Below are positions 47,958-62,000 of a stretch of DNA of 64,000 nucleotides, piece by piece; within the stretch, counting starts at the first letter, position 1, and each line of letters starts with the position of its first letter. The DNA is taken from contig NC_134431.1 of the NCBI RefSeq assembly GCF_030867145.1, positions 10,555,089 through 10,619,088 on the forward strand, in the 5' to 3' direction. The position numbers and the translations under genes are program-made. The notes under the pieces are model-generated. The model searched no databases. It was not told the DNA's origin and saw only the letters and a program-made list of their open reading frames with translations. This DNA comes from Opisthocomus hoazin (Eukaryota; Chordata; Aves; Opisthocomiformes; Opisthocomidae).

Positions 47958-47981
47958 TTTCTCTCTCTCTTTCTCTCTCTT

Positions 47982-48012
<31 letters not shown>

Positions 48013-48026
48013 CTCTCTTTCTTTCC
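47958..48026 (+). repeat. CT/CTTT microsatellite
   Basis: About 70 bases of pure pyrimidine, mostly (CT)n interrupted at intervals by TTT. It is a homopurine/homopyrimidine tract, likely length-polymorphic. Confidence 0.95.
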
Positions 48027-51000
48027 GACAAAAGTTCAGTTTGTGGGGGCTGGAAGGCAGGGTAGATTGGAAGATAAGATGTACTAAAGGTATTTATATT
48101 TGTTTAAATAATAGTCCAGTTTTGGAGATAGAGCCCTACCAGGCATGAATGAGCTAATCCCCGTCCTTAAACTTTGCCTGCCACAGTTCAGCAAAGCCAG
48201 GGCGGTGTTGCTGCAATTTAAAGAATGATGTTTGAATTACTGCTGTATTCCAATGTATCTCCTAATTAGGATTACAAATTTCTCGTTCAGGAGGAAGCTT
48301 GTGCAGCAATGAGTTCTTGACAGAAAGATGCAGTTACAGACAGGAAAATTGAGGACATAAATGCACCAATTTTACACTAATCTGAGAAAGAATCTGTGAA
48401 AGAGTTGGAAAGAGGATTCCTGAATCCTTCATCCTTAATCTTTTGTTATGCACATAATTCATATTTTAGGAGCTTTGTAGCACTATTAAATGCATGGGGG
48501 TCATTAAATACCCTGCTTTACAAACAAGCATATGAAAAAGCCCCTGTAATTAAAACATTTCCTAGAAAAAAAAAAGTCTGGAAAAAATGAGTTTGGAAAT
48601 GAATCTGAGAAAACTCCAAGCACTAAAGCAGACAGAAGATTCCAAATACCTTTTCTAATCACAGTGGGGGAATTGGAAAATCCCTGTCCAAACAGTGGCT
48701 TAGCTCCAAATATTGATACAGTTTCCATTACAAATAAGATTCTGTTGACTGAAAGCGGTACTTGGTATGTCGCGGTTGTCTGCTGACAGGGTCTCTTGAG
48801 CTGCTTTTCCTGAAGCGACTCAGCACAGCTTTACTGTGCTTACTCCAGTAGTCTTTTGAATTTTATGGAAGTTTATAAACAGCATTTCATTTGGGCTTTT
48901 TTTTTTCCTTTCATATTATTTATTACATTGACTGATTCATACAGGTCTTTCTCATTACTGCTAAAATAATAGAGTTTCTTCCTATGCAGAAATAAGTATG
49001 ATCAAATCCCCAGCACTAACATCCTCTTTCCAAAGTGTCTAGCACTGTTTTATTGTTTGCTAGGTGTTTGAATTCAGTTGTGCTTAGTTCTGCAAAAGGA
49101 ATCATATGTATCATTTTAAAACAAAATATTCAAAAATACAGTTATAGTTTTGCTACCAGTTCTTCTATCTAGTAATATAAATCATTACTCTCTGCTTATC
49201 TGCCCAAAGCATGGATAACACCATGCAGCTCTGACACTGTGTGGTGTTGCTTCCACACTTTTCCCACTGCTTTCCGTTACTGACTCTTGAAGACGCAGGA
49301 GAATTTACACTTGTTTCTATACTAATTGCTTCTCCTCTGTCAGATAAAATCACCCAAGTTGCACACATGCACCGAAGGGTTATTGGGCAGGAGACCTGAT
49401 CATGTTTGATAACAGTATGGTTTTTTCCTCATTGAAATTCTGCAATAGCCTTCAGATATCGAAATCGCAACCTGAAAAAAAGCTTTGTGCACAATATTTG
49501 CCTTTACAATTTCATTGCTAGAACAACTGTCATTGATATGGATGTGTACAAAAATGTGAAGTTACTCTCATACTAGCTAGTTTTCAAGCAATGTTTCATT
49601 AGTTGTGACCAGAATAAAAGTCAATGCAACTCAGTATCTGCTTTAATAAAGAGAAAAAAAATGTATATGAGGCCACATTACACATCTTCTTTTGTTATTT
49701 ATAGTGATATCACTTAAGATACAATAATCATCATCTTGCATTTTCATACCGACACAACGTGAGTCAAAAGCACCACCAAACTGTTGCACATTCAGTTTGT
49801 ACTGCATATAGATTATTATATGGTGGACAGGGGGGTAATGACGCATGTGGTTCTAACTTTTTGTTACAGATTGCTAATGCAAAAGAATTTTTATTACTAC
49901 TCTTCTGAGTGTTAGCCTTTTTATGTTTAAGTCTATGCAAATGCTTAGCAGTCAGAATTTTAGGGCAAACCTTATACACTAATGTGAAGTGTGAAGAAGA
50001 ATATAAACCTTTGCATGTATGTTGGAAGGGTCCTAATACATTAATCAGGAAATCCGAACAAAACTAGGAATATAGTTAACTACTCCCGAGAAAACAATTC
50101 TGAATGCTTTTTTTTTAATCAATCAATACAGTAAAAGTAAAACCATGTGGCCAAAACTGTACATGAAGTACGTGAGGGAATTCGTTCTCTTTTGAGAGAT
50201 ACTTGCTGAAACAGACAAGTGAAATCATTAAAGGAATGAAGCCCCAAAACATAGTCTGAGTGTTTAATCTTTGCAACATAAAGCTAAACTTTGGTAGAAA
50301 CTCTACACTTGGATAATATCCTGAGGTTTTCTGAGGTTCCTGATTCTTTCACGTGAACTGAAGCCTGTTTTGCCCCAGCCTGGGCAGATGAGCAGCACAA
50401 TCTCTGGTGAGTATGTAAACACCTAAAAAGATTAGATACAGCCTTGGATTGACATCAGGATCATGTGATATGGTGCAGTGTTAGCCTGATGCAAAGCTGT
50501 GTGAAATTTCAAGAGAATTTCTCTGTGAGCTGATGCTGGAGCTCACCCCTGGGGTCTGACGCCAGCACAGTGTCCTCAGGAGCCACTGGCAAGCACAGCT
50601 CTCGAGCTCCGCATAGCCGTCGGTCTGATTTGCTCAGTTGGATCTATTGGATACTCTACTGGAAACCAAAATGTCTTTCATGATCATTTTCCCACCTGCT
50701 AAATGGAATATTTTGTTTTGAATATAAGGCTGTCCTCCCCTCCTAGAAATGTTAGTGGTTAGATCTGCCTGGATGTGAAAAACAGTAGGGCTGGAAGTCA
50801 AAACGAGGATAAATGAGTTAATAGTTGCTGAAGCTAACTGATTTGCATTTACAATAGAGACACATTTAGTTCCAAACCTCCCATCCGATTGTCACAATTT
50901 CACAGAGCAGTTACAAATTTAACCCTCATTTGTTTTAAAATTTTCACAATTTTATATATTTACTATTAAAATATAATTCATATAATAAATAATAATAAAT

Positions 51001-52703
51001 TCCAATAATATTTTCTAGATAATTAAAAGCTAAGGAAGACTTTGATCTACATCCATTTTTCACCTTGCCCTGTCCCATTCGCTCTTGCCTCTGGGATTCC
51101 TGTATCGCGCGTTACATAGCTATCAAAGCACTTTTGCAGAGTTCAGGGTACTTCAAACAGAGGTGTTTGTTAGGTCTCATAATTTCATACAATGTGCAGA
51201 ATAAATCCTGTAGGAACTCACACTATAGAAGTGCTGGCTCGGTCAGCAGACCTGGGTTTGATTGGCTTCAGCGCAGACACGTCTGTACATGATGCCAGTC
51301 AGAGTAAAGAACTGAATGTTTGGTAGGGGCTCCATGGTGCTGTGGTCCCTATCCCCATACACACCAAGCGCAGCAGCTTGTTTGTTTTCTATAAATACCT
51401 TGGGTTTGCTAGTGTATTGCAACAGCAGTTCATTAGCCTGGGGTAAGCAGCTCATTGATGTTGTCTAGAAATTGCAGTAACAGGAATCCTTCAAACAATG
51501 CAAAAATCCCTCTAATGCCCAAGCTGCTGTCCTCCCCTCCTCCATTAGCTCACCTGGGATCTGGCTGACAAAAGTTTTGTGATATATTTTCTATAAGCGA
51601 TCAGAGGAGCTTTGGTTTTAGAAATGAATGTCATGGTGACACGATGGGAAAATATTTCTTTGCAACATGATGAAACAATTACTTGGCTGAAGTAATTCAG
51701 GAAGGGAATCACAAGAACAAGAGAAAGTGCCTGGAGCTGGTTGAAGAAGCAGGAGAGCAGCGGTGGCTCGCTAGCAGAAACATTGTTTTGCTGATTTCCC
51801 CAGCCTCTGCCATCTAGACAATAACTCCGGCGTGGATGTTTCTGATGGTGATCTGCCACACTTCTCTCAGCCTAGGTGTCCTATTTGAAACAGTAAAATA
51901 CAGATTCTGTCTCTACTGTTTTTGTGAAATACAAAAGGCCAGAATAGGAACCTAGAACATCATTTGTTAAGATGCTTAAGTGTGTCTAACATTTAAATGT
52001 ATAAGGAGCAGAATAAAATCTGTGGGATAACTTGGCACAACAAGCTGAGTAGAAATACAAAAAAGGGAGTAATTATCAAGGAGATTTGGTTGCTTAAAGG
52101 AACCCAGGATGGACTGTAGCTACTTACGCTTAACTTCAGGACAGGAGCCAGCTTTTGTGCCAGCTCTGTGAAGAAAGAGAACTTCCAAGCCAGACTGCTT
52201 TCCTGCTGTTGAGTTACTGATTACCACTCATGGTGGCAGAAAATATTTTTATGCTTAGAGTTAAGAACAGTGCTGATTGATGGGTTGAGTCCCCGAATCT
52301 GAAGGAGTAGAAGAGAAGGCAGAAGGCCTTTATGCATGACTTCAGCTATTGGGTGCCCGGCATCCTTAACCACTTTCAAAGCAAATTACGTAGCTGCAGA
52401 GTTAATGAGCACAGAACATTGACAGAAATTAAGATGCAAGGGATAAATACTGAGCTTTGAAACAAAAGAGACAGTTTCTGGTCCTGCCTCTTTCACCAGT
52501 TTATCATATCAGCTAGCCCCTAAATGTAATAGGAGCTCTATGCATACATGTACATCTCTAGTTCTAAGTGCAGTTGCCATAGCTGCAGGTAGATTTGCCT
52601 ATTATATATTTAGATCTTGATCTTACATATGTGCTTCATTTTATACTTGTAGCTGTAGTGATTTCAGTGGAACTATTATTACTCGCATGAGTAATGATAA
52701 ATG
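48027..52703. other. Intergenic sequence
   Basis: AT-rich non-coding sequence with an especially AT-rich patch at about 50,930-51,030. No exon, RNA gene or recognisable transposon found. Confidence 0.4.
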
Positions 52704-52758
52704 CATAGATCTGTATTTACATGGATGTATTTACATAGATCTGTATATACATGGATCT
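52704..52758 (+). repeat. Two-copy tandem repeat, 30 bp period
   Basis: CATAGATCTGTATTTACATGGATG at 52704 recurs from 52734 as CATAGATCTGTATATACATGGATC. Two near-identical copies with a 30-base period. Confidence 0.8.
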
Positions 52759-54306
52759 GAGATCACAGTGTCTCTGGGAAAATTTTTGTGCCTTCCTTAG
52801 TTTTACAGCACGTGGCCTAGAAAATTTTGACCACTTTCATTTAATGTGTTTTCAAATTCGAGAGAGCTACCCCTGCACAGGGGCTGATTTGCTGTCTCTT
52901 CCTGTACAAAAGGAGATGACAGTGGCTTCAGCATTTTTGCATTTCCCAGTAAAAAAACCACCAACCCACAACAAAACATCTGGTAAGTGGGATACAGGCT
53001 GTTCTGTAACAGCTTTCCTTGGGTCCCAATTCAGCAAAGTACTTGGGAGTGCATGACACCTGAGCAGAAACAAAATGATGCTGAACACAAGCTTGAAAGT
53101 TTCAGATGTGCCAAGTGCTCTGCTGAAACACATCCTTCCAGAGCCTCAGCTGCAGCTGCCTGGCTTCTGGATTTCACTGCTTGGATCCAGCCATGGCACA
53201 GGCGTAAGTCCTGGGAAAGAAAACACGATAGAAAATCTGGATGTCCAGAAAGCTGGTGAGGGAGACGCACTCAACAGGCCAAAAGGAATCCTGATTTCCT
53301 CCTGCTGTACTGAAGGACCCTATCCAGTTTCATGCTGGCCAGGTCTGGCAAGCCACTGTTTCAGAGCACGGTGTTAGTACCTGGCTGCTGATCAAAGGGT
53401 TCTTAAGCAATAACCCACTCCACATCAGCAACAGCTGCTGCCAAGAGCCATGGACTTCCATGGGCTGGAAGACAACTGATAAAGCAGATGCTGAGAAAAG
53501 CAATGAAGTCTGCATTGGGCAATCGGAGTGCTACTAATGGCTACTGGAAAATGTTATTTTTATTTTAGTTCTGCAGTTGCATAAGCCTGATTCGCTAAAG
53601 GCTCACTGTGGCATGGTGTTCGTACAGGGCTTACTTCCCCCCCCCCCCCAACATTTTATTTAGATGAACATATGCTCCCACTTTATAGGGGAAAACCACC
53701 GCTCCTTGGTAGTTCTTCCTCTGTCAGTAACAAAAATGAGTTGATTGTGCCTTTCTCCAGCGGATTTTGGCTTGTGAAGGATGGGGCACTCAGAATAGGT
53801 GGGAATGATGCGTTCAAACCCCTTGTAATACAGTGCTGTGCCTGGTGGTAGGGGATACAGTTCATGAGCAAAGTTGACAGATTGGAAAGGGTTTGGCAAA
53901 AAGGACAAGGCAGCAGATGTCCATGTGGTGAAAAGGCCTGCAAAGAAGGAAGTGATACCAAACAGCACATGGTTCTGGGAAGGCTATTGCAAGCTGTGGC
54001 AGTGATGGGAACCGTTTCCAACAGACAGGCTAGGGGCAATGAACTGTTTTCCCACTGACCTCATGGTAACATGAAGTGAAAATTCCACTCTAGTGTTTGC
54101 TGCCAAGTCCTTAAAGGCAAAACCTTAGCAAATGGCTCCTGCTATCGCATTAGTTCACTAGCAGGTGCTCTTCTACACGAGCCCAGCAAAAGCTTTATTA
54201 CCAGAGGTACACTAACTATTAAACAGCCATAAGCTTAACCTGGTATTTACTGTAGGACTGTGCCTTTTTATTGCACAGAGGGAGGGAACTCCCTTCTCAG
54301 CCCTCC

Positions 54307-54339
<33 letters not shown>

Positions 54340-55950
54340 CGGAGTGAAGGGGTGGGGTTGGGTGGGAGAGGCTTTCATTGCTGCCCTACCTGTTCTGGGC
54401 ATAAATTGAAACGATCAGTCTCTAAATCCTGCCAATTAGGCATGCTTTACTGGCATTAGAGTCAGTTTACTATGATAGGTAAAATAAAAACGTTTCTCTT
54501 TTTTTTTTTAAAAAAGAGGAAAGATCCTGCTTTAAGAAGCTGACCTCCCAGAGCAGGGGTAGCAGTGGGCAGGCGTGCACTCTGCAGGGTACCTGACCTC
54601 ACCCAGGCAGGCAGGAGCAGGGCAGCAGGAACGGCTCACGGACAAATACCTCAACACATCTGCGTGCCCCCTTCCAGCAATGACTGCTGACTGGGGGGTC
54701 GTGAAGCAGGGCTGGAGGTGCAGTCCCTGCAGCACCCTCTCCTCTGCAATAACTCCACTTTAACATTCAAGGCAGCATTAGATGTGGAAAAAAAACCAGT
54801 GATAATCCTTCCCCAGGCTCCACCTGCCAACAAAGCTCCACCTACTTGGGAGAGCAAAATGAGATGTTTTTTACAAGACTCTGAAACTGCTAATCAAGGT
54901 AGTACCTGTGCTCTCAAGTTAGTACCTTCCTAATCTTCTGATCAACAGATTCCTATAACGAAGAGGACAACGTAGACCTCTTGGGTCTATTACTTGTTGA
55001 TTTCTGCAGACTGAGGCAGACATTGTTCTATTTTTTGCATGCTGCTCCCAGTCTGAGGGTTATCTTGGTTGCTGTAAAGACCAAAAATGATAGGGTTGGT
55101 TTTTTTCCTCAAAGAAAAGTTATCTTTGCAGCATGTGCTTCTGACTGTGACAATACAGGTATGCTGGGCTGCCATGAATCATGAGGCTTCAGCCTCACCT
55201 ACACTCAAAGAAAAAGAGGGTCAGGCTCATCTCGCAACAGCCCCATAGTCCTGTGTTATGAACCATTCTCATCACTTAAACATTTAGTCTCTGCTGATCC
55301 AAAGTAAGCATTTCTGATGTCAGCATTTCAGACCTTTGCGACCCTTACTTCCTTCAAAACAGGCTTTATTCTGAGAAGAGTTTGTCACCGGCACTGGGTA
55401 TGTGGAAGGTTTTTTAGGAAGTCAAGAGGACAAATGGGAAAATTAATTAGCCATGCCAGAAACATTTCATACTGTGCAAAGCTCGCCTGTGAGGAATGCT
55501 GCCTTTTACTGTCTTACGTCCTGGGAACTCTGACCAACTCAGCCTCCTGCATCAGCAGCTTGTCAAGATCCATGGTTGTTTGTAATCAAATCAATCTCGT
55601 GTACAAATCTAGGGCAGAAAAGCCCATTTATTATAAGCTTCTTTACCAATGCAGTATTAGGTTCTTCCCCCCACTACCTACCACCTTGTCTTGAGGGGAG
55701 AAGGGAGGTGAATGTGACCTCCAGATGAAGGCCTCTCTCAGATAATTTGTGCTCTCTTCCAGCCTCGCCCCAAGGATTAAACATCAGCTGGGGATCTCAG
55801 GAGGGCTTTGGCTGCCCTGCAAAGCCGAGCCGGCCAGCAGGACCTGGCACAGAGCAGGAGGGGGCTGCACCGCTCCTGTGCTAAATAGTGAGCCCAGATG
55901 GTCACGTTTCAGCCACTGCTACAGAGACTCTGCCCTGTGTTAATTATGTA
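52759..55950. other. Intergenic sequence
   Basis: Non-coding, with a C13 run at 53,637-53,649 and an A/T-run near 54,500. No gene is supported. Confidence 0.4.
53637..53649. repeat. Poly-C run (C13)
   Basis: Thirteen consecutive C on the plus strand in intergenic sequence. Confidence 0.95.
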
Positions 55951-56090
55951 GGAGTGATGGCCTAGGGATTAAGGAATAAGGAGTAAGGAAAGAAAACTCC
56001 TGTATTTGGCATTGCTGCAAACTTGTTTCAGGATTTCAGGCAAGTTACTTCACCTTTTTTTGCCTCAGTTCTTTTAGCTGCAGACAGATA
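55951..56090 (+). repeat. Ancient MIR-like SINE fragment
   Basis: GGCCTAGGGATTAAGG followed about 75 bases later by CAGGCAAGTTACTTCACC and TTGCCTCAGTTCTTTTAGCTG follows the order of the tRNA-derived MIR core (a GGTTAAG-like segment, then CAAGTTACTTAACC, then CCTCAGTTTCC). Divergence is high, as expected for an amniote-age SINE. Confidence 0.5.
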
Positions 56091-59000
56091 CTTCTTGGAT
56101 TTGGGAGAACAGAGGAGGATGTCTCAGGTATTATTTGTTTAAAGAACTGTGAAATATGAGACAAGAGACCTTGTCAATACTATTATTTAAAGTTTATATT
56201 AAAAGCTAAAAATACAGATGAATTCAGCAGAGAAAGTTTTCTGGTGAAAATGACTGGAAGCACGCTTGTCCCTCACTCCAAACACTTCCCAGGCAGTAAC
56301 ATGACCACACAGAGTTTGGCTCATTATATATGTAAAATAGGCAGATGCTATTAGAAAGTAATTTTTTTCACCCAGTGAGTAGAGAAGCCTATCCCTCATG
56401 ATGAAACCCTCTGCAGGGGCCATATTTTTATCATGCCTCATACATCTCAAGGTAATGGAAATCACCCTCAAAACTGGATAGTGTCTTCCCCTTTCTCCCC
56501 TGGAATCTGAGCTCTGTGCTTACAGAATTTCACTGAGTCCTCAGCATTTTCCTTTCAAGTTCCCTTCCCTTTGACAGTATGTAATTCCTGATGTTCGTGA
56601 GTATCGTCACAGTTTTATTAAGTAAGTAATAACACTGTTCAGGGACAATATGTCATGATAATAAACCATCTGTGTAAGTAGGCCTGACTCGTCAATCAAC
56701 ATAGAAAAGGACTGAATAGAGTTCATAAAAGCACCTTTAAGGGGCTGATGGAAATGTTTAAAGAACAAAGAAATTAGCAGTGTTTTGTATTGTTAAGTAT
56801 TTTGCAGAGCAGAAAATTAATTAGCACTGGAGAGAACACACTCTTCTGGAATGCCCATGTGTGGCCCATTATATCCTGTTTTGCCCTCTGAGTCATCCCT
56901 TCGCAGCCACCGATTCCGTGCAAACAGGAGCAGTTGCAGCGGGATCAAGTTTAGTGACTTACTCCTGTGAATAAGCAGCCACAGAGGGAAATTTCTCCCT
57001 CAGCAGTGAGCAGGGTACGATTGGCAAAAGCTGGTGAAATAAGTTTTCTAGGCAAAAAAAGTCACATTTTTGCATATTATTATTATTTTTACTTTTTTAC
57101 TTTTCACTTTAGGAATTTTATTATTTTAGATGAAATGCTAAAGACATGTCGCCAGTACGCTATATAAATCAGAAGTCTGTATGTACCCCAGACTGATGAC
57201 CTGAGACATGTGGCACTTACGCTTTGGCCTTCCTGCACGGGAGAAATTGCCCCCATGAAGAGAATGCACATTTCCAAGATCTCAGTGAAACAGAAGTAGC
57301 AAAACAGTTCCTGGTGTGCTTAAGCCCTGAAAGTGCACAAGCAAGTTAGCAAGGCCAAATCCAGCTCTCTCCAAGTCTGGGTGAAAGGTCACCCAGGAAT
57401 TACGAAGCAAACTATTGAGTTACCAGCATTACAGCAACAGAATAAACTCTCACCAGCTGATTGACTAAGACAGTGGGATATCACCCCTAGCTATTGGCAA
57501 CTGTCCCCTCATCGTTAGCCTTCATTAAGGTGGTCATCTCCAAACCAAACAAACTTACAGTTCAGTTACTAATCTAAAAGACATCAATTAGATTTATATA
57601 AGAGTATTGCAAAACATTAAATAATAAAAGCTGCTACCAAACAACAGCAGGAAGATTCATCACCCTACAACGCTGGCTTCTCAGACAGATACAGCCTGGC
57701 TATTTTTGGGAAATGGCACCTAGAGTGGTGGCAGCTCTTGCTCTGTGCATTTCATGAGGGGGAAAGGGGGTACTGCTGGCATGCTCTGTCTGTCCAAATC
57801 TGATGGCAAGGCTCAGGCTAGCACTTCACTGCATGAATCACCAACTACTGAAATTTAAAAGCTTGCATATGCAAATCACTAATTAAACATATTAGCAGAG
57901 TCAGTTACCCAAACTGTAATCTTAATCGTATCTCCAAGTTAGGCATGCAATCACACACCCATTTTGCAGATTTGCATTTGTGAGCATGGTTTCCCGAGAG
58001 CTAGGTCCAGAAACTAGTCCAATAGCCAATTTTTCCTCATGTAGTTCCAGGAAGGAAAAAGAAGAGTGAAAGTATGCCGAGCGGCTTCCTCTCCTGGAAA
58101 GTAAAGGGGAATTGTACAAAATCAGGAACTGATGTGGACAGCTGAATGACAACTGAAAAGCCTAGACGGTGAGTTATGCGTGCTCTCATTTAGTCTAATG
58201 CCTATCGTTGTGACTCCTTCGACCCAAACAACGTGGATTTCCCTCTATTAGCAAATATTCAGATATAGGAGAAGACTATGTGCCAGATTTTGACTTTATT
58301 TACATTGAATTACCTGAGATTAGAATCTGAAACTAGAAACTTTCTTTATAGAGTTACAAATAGCTATATTATGCAGTTTTAAGGGGTTAAGAAAAGGAGG
58401 AAATCATAACCACAGAAGTCATAAAGGTAACTTATCCCAAGCCAAATAGTTTTGTTTCTAACGCAGGGCTTTAATTATAACATGTCATATAATGATGACA
58501 TAGTGCTATAATAGGCAAATATAATGCATTAATCTGATATTATATTTTGGCTTTAACAATAGGTGCAGCGAACCAGCCTTAGTGGATAACTCATTCAGAA
58601 CCTATCTGCACACTCCACCTAGATACTTATCGGCCTCTTTAATTAAGTGGAGGGAAACTTCTTGAGGCCATACCCATAAAGCTAGTCTCTGATGATAGCA
58701 GAGTTACTGGAAGCCTTTGGTAATCGCCTACACCCACGTCTTGTGGTTAGCTTCCAACTTTGGCTCTTTCCTTCTCGTTTTGGAACCACCTATGTATCCC
58801 CTGGTGTAAATCCGCTAGTGTTTTTGTACGAAAAAGCATACACAAGACCTCCGGGTTTTGTTTGAGCGACACGTCGGCATACTGCCACTGGCCTCCTCAG
58901 GACTGAACCAGGCTTCCTAAGTGCTGTGGTGAAAAAACAGGGCTTTGGCAAATTTTTCACTTACCAGTATACTTCTTGAGAGAGTAGCAACAGACTGCAT

Positions 59001-62000
59001 CAGTGAACACAGCACGGCCAGTGCCAGCTTTTCATAATCCACATTCCCCAGGTTGTCCTCAGCCTGTGCTCACGGCAGAGACACTACAGCACCGACTTCA
59101 CTGGAAGCAGGATTGGGCCTCACGGGATAAAATAATCTTTCCCGATTCCATGGGTCTTATGTAACTTTGTGTACATTGAAAAACGCCCTTTTTTGCTTCT
59201 TCAAACACAGTTTGTAGGATTTGCAAAATAGATTTTTAACTGATATATTAGTTTGGAGAAGGTGGTTCCCTGCGTTGCAGTGATTGCTCTCCACTAGAAT
59301 TTTTTGAGAGAAATGTCCTGCTCTGAGGGAGTCATACAGAGAAATCACCAAGCACGTAAACAGCTTCTGAAGAAAGCAGAGGGACAGCAATCTCGAGGCC
59401 ACGTGAGATAACTCTCTGAGGTGACACTAGTGTACAAGTCCTGTACTCCCTGTAGCAGAATAAAGGCAGCTGCCATGAGGTTCCTGTACTTCAGCACTAG
59501 CTAAGCAGGCCACACAGGACGAGCACAACCAAAATGGCTGCAACAGCTTACCGCCTCCTTTTCCTTTTTCTCTCCTTCTGCGGCTTATTTCCATGCTCTC
59601 CTCCGATCTTTTCCAGCATGAAAGGCTCTGCTAATGACCTTTGAACAGAGCATGTTGAGAATGTCACTGCAGAGCTTCTTAATCTTATGGTGGCGCCTAG
59701 ATAATATGGTGATGGGTACTGAAATGCTGAAAAACAGACAGACAGATAGCTAGATAAGATTAGATATAGCAGTAATTTAGTCAGTCATCATACAGAGCAG
59801 CTGACATAAGTTCATTTGTAAAGCCAACTGCTAAAATTGCTTTAGAAGTCCTTACATTTTAATTCTGTTGAAAGACAGACCTTTGATCTGAATTGTTTTG
59901 GTGGCATGTACATTATTTGAATGGAACCTCACCTGACCAGGTAATACCAGACCGGTCATTCCTGGCATACTATTGTCATAGGAGAACAGTGTACATGCAA
60001 ATCCATACCTACCGATAGCTCAAGGGCAGACAGATAACTGAGCATCATGGAACAGATATAGACTGAAAGCATGAGCACCACTTTATGCTGATCTGCAGAA
60101 TGAATCATGGCTAATAAAAGGCTCAAACAACCATATATATGACTAAATGTGGCACCAAAACTCTTTTAAATTATGCATGATCAGAAAATAAAAGGAGAAA
60201 AATTAATAGATAAGTGTACTGCTTCTCTTTTTCATTAATATTTACTAATTTACACTGGGGGGAGATAGAGGAGGAAGAGAAATAAAGCAGACCTGTCAGA
60301 TTTGCTGTTGTTTATAGACAGTGTTATATTCCAGCTCTCAGGTACTGGCAAAACACTGGGATGTTTGTACTGCATTTATTGTAGGGAAAATGATTTATAT
60401 TCATGTTATGTTTTTTTAATTCAGCATTAAAAAAAATTTCAAAGACACTTCCTAGGGCAGTTTATTTTTGAAGTGGGTTATTTGTTTTCACTCTAAATCT
60501 GAGGCCATGGTAGTATTCCCAGCTACGGAAGGGGTAAGAGAGTTAATATGAAAGTGTAGAGTGCGTTAGTCCGTGTGTTTCTCTGAGTGGCGTTCACCCC
60601 AGCACAGACACTTTGCACCACCAAGTCCCACTAAAGCAAACACTGCTAAGTGCACAGATGAACCACAGATAAATGGTTGCATGTCTTAATTAGCGATGGC
60701 TGAAGCTCTCAGAAGATTCTGTGGTTGAAAAAAAAAAGTTCAAATGTTAATCCAAGCCTTTTTAGTTTATAATGATGGAAGTCACTCTCTAGAGCTGGCT
60801 TACTCATTCTGTTTTTAATATATCCTGACTGAAGTTGGGTTTGAACCGCTGCACAAACAGCAGCTGTCACGAAAAGTAGCTCCCTCCTTCGTACCTGCTC
60901 AAAATCAGTAATTGCAGGTGTGCAGAAAAATCAACCAACTGAATAGCAGTCTCCAGACAGCGCTTGCCACAGTCTTATGTCCTTCTGTGACACTTTACTT
61001 TTGCATATGCTCAGCTCCAAGGCTTGAAGGCTTAGATTAATTTTACTTAACTGTTAGAATCCCCATTTCCTTAATGTTTCGGAAGCTCAGCCTCTTTTTG
61101 AAGGTACCTGCCTCTTGCCAGCGACTGCAGTGAAGGAGCTGGATTCCTAATTTGAGCATCTCGTTTATTTGCCTGTACTTTGGAAGGATCAAGGTCCAGC
61201 TATCTTGTGAAATGCCCGATGTTACGGTATCTCCCTGACCGGTGACCTGTCCCCAGAGCTAGTCCATTACGGGACATTTCAAGTCAGCTTTCCTGCACAT
61301 TGGTGTACTATAATGGACTGTAACACAGGACAGTTGATTTTCTAAACAGAAGTGTTCATACACAATATACCTAGAGCTTGATTCCCCACTGTCTTACGCC
61401 TGTGCCATCAAACCCATGGACTCATAGCAAGTCCACAGGGTGTGTAAAATGCTGTCTAGCACATCTGGAAGTGCCAGGCTCTCAGTCTGCATAACTTAAA
61501 AGCAATGGAGGATGAGGCCAGTTGTTACAACCATTGTACTTCCATGCCTAATGTCTGCATGAGCAAATATCGGGCTTGTTATGCATGTATTTGACATCTG
61601 CAAAGAGTTGTCCAGCTTGTGCACAGATGGAGTAGGTGTGTACTTCCCTTGCGCACGGCATGCCAAATATGTGCAAATCAAGCACAAAAGTGTGCCGTCA
61701 GCTGAGACAACCATTTAAAAATAGAATCTAAACGTATTACGTAGTAAAGTGCTACAGAACATAGTTTAAATTTTCAAAATTGCCAAGCAGCAAGCAGGTC
61801 TTGTTTTTCTTGAGAATCAGACCACTAACACATTTCCATTCAGGTTTTGGAACATGATTTTATATACCTATTTTTTGAGGAACACTGGCAAAATTGCTAG
61901 CTGTCGGCTGAAGTCTTTATCAGGAAATCTGTAACTGAACATTCCAGGCCAAGATGCATAGAAAACAAAACTGGGCAGAAACTTGTATAGTATGGTGGTA

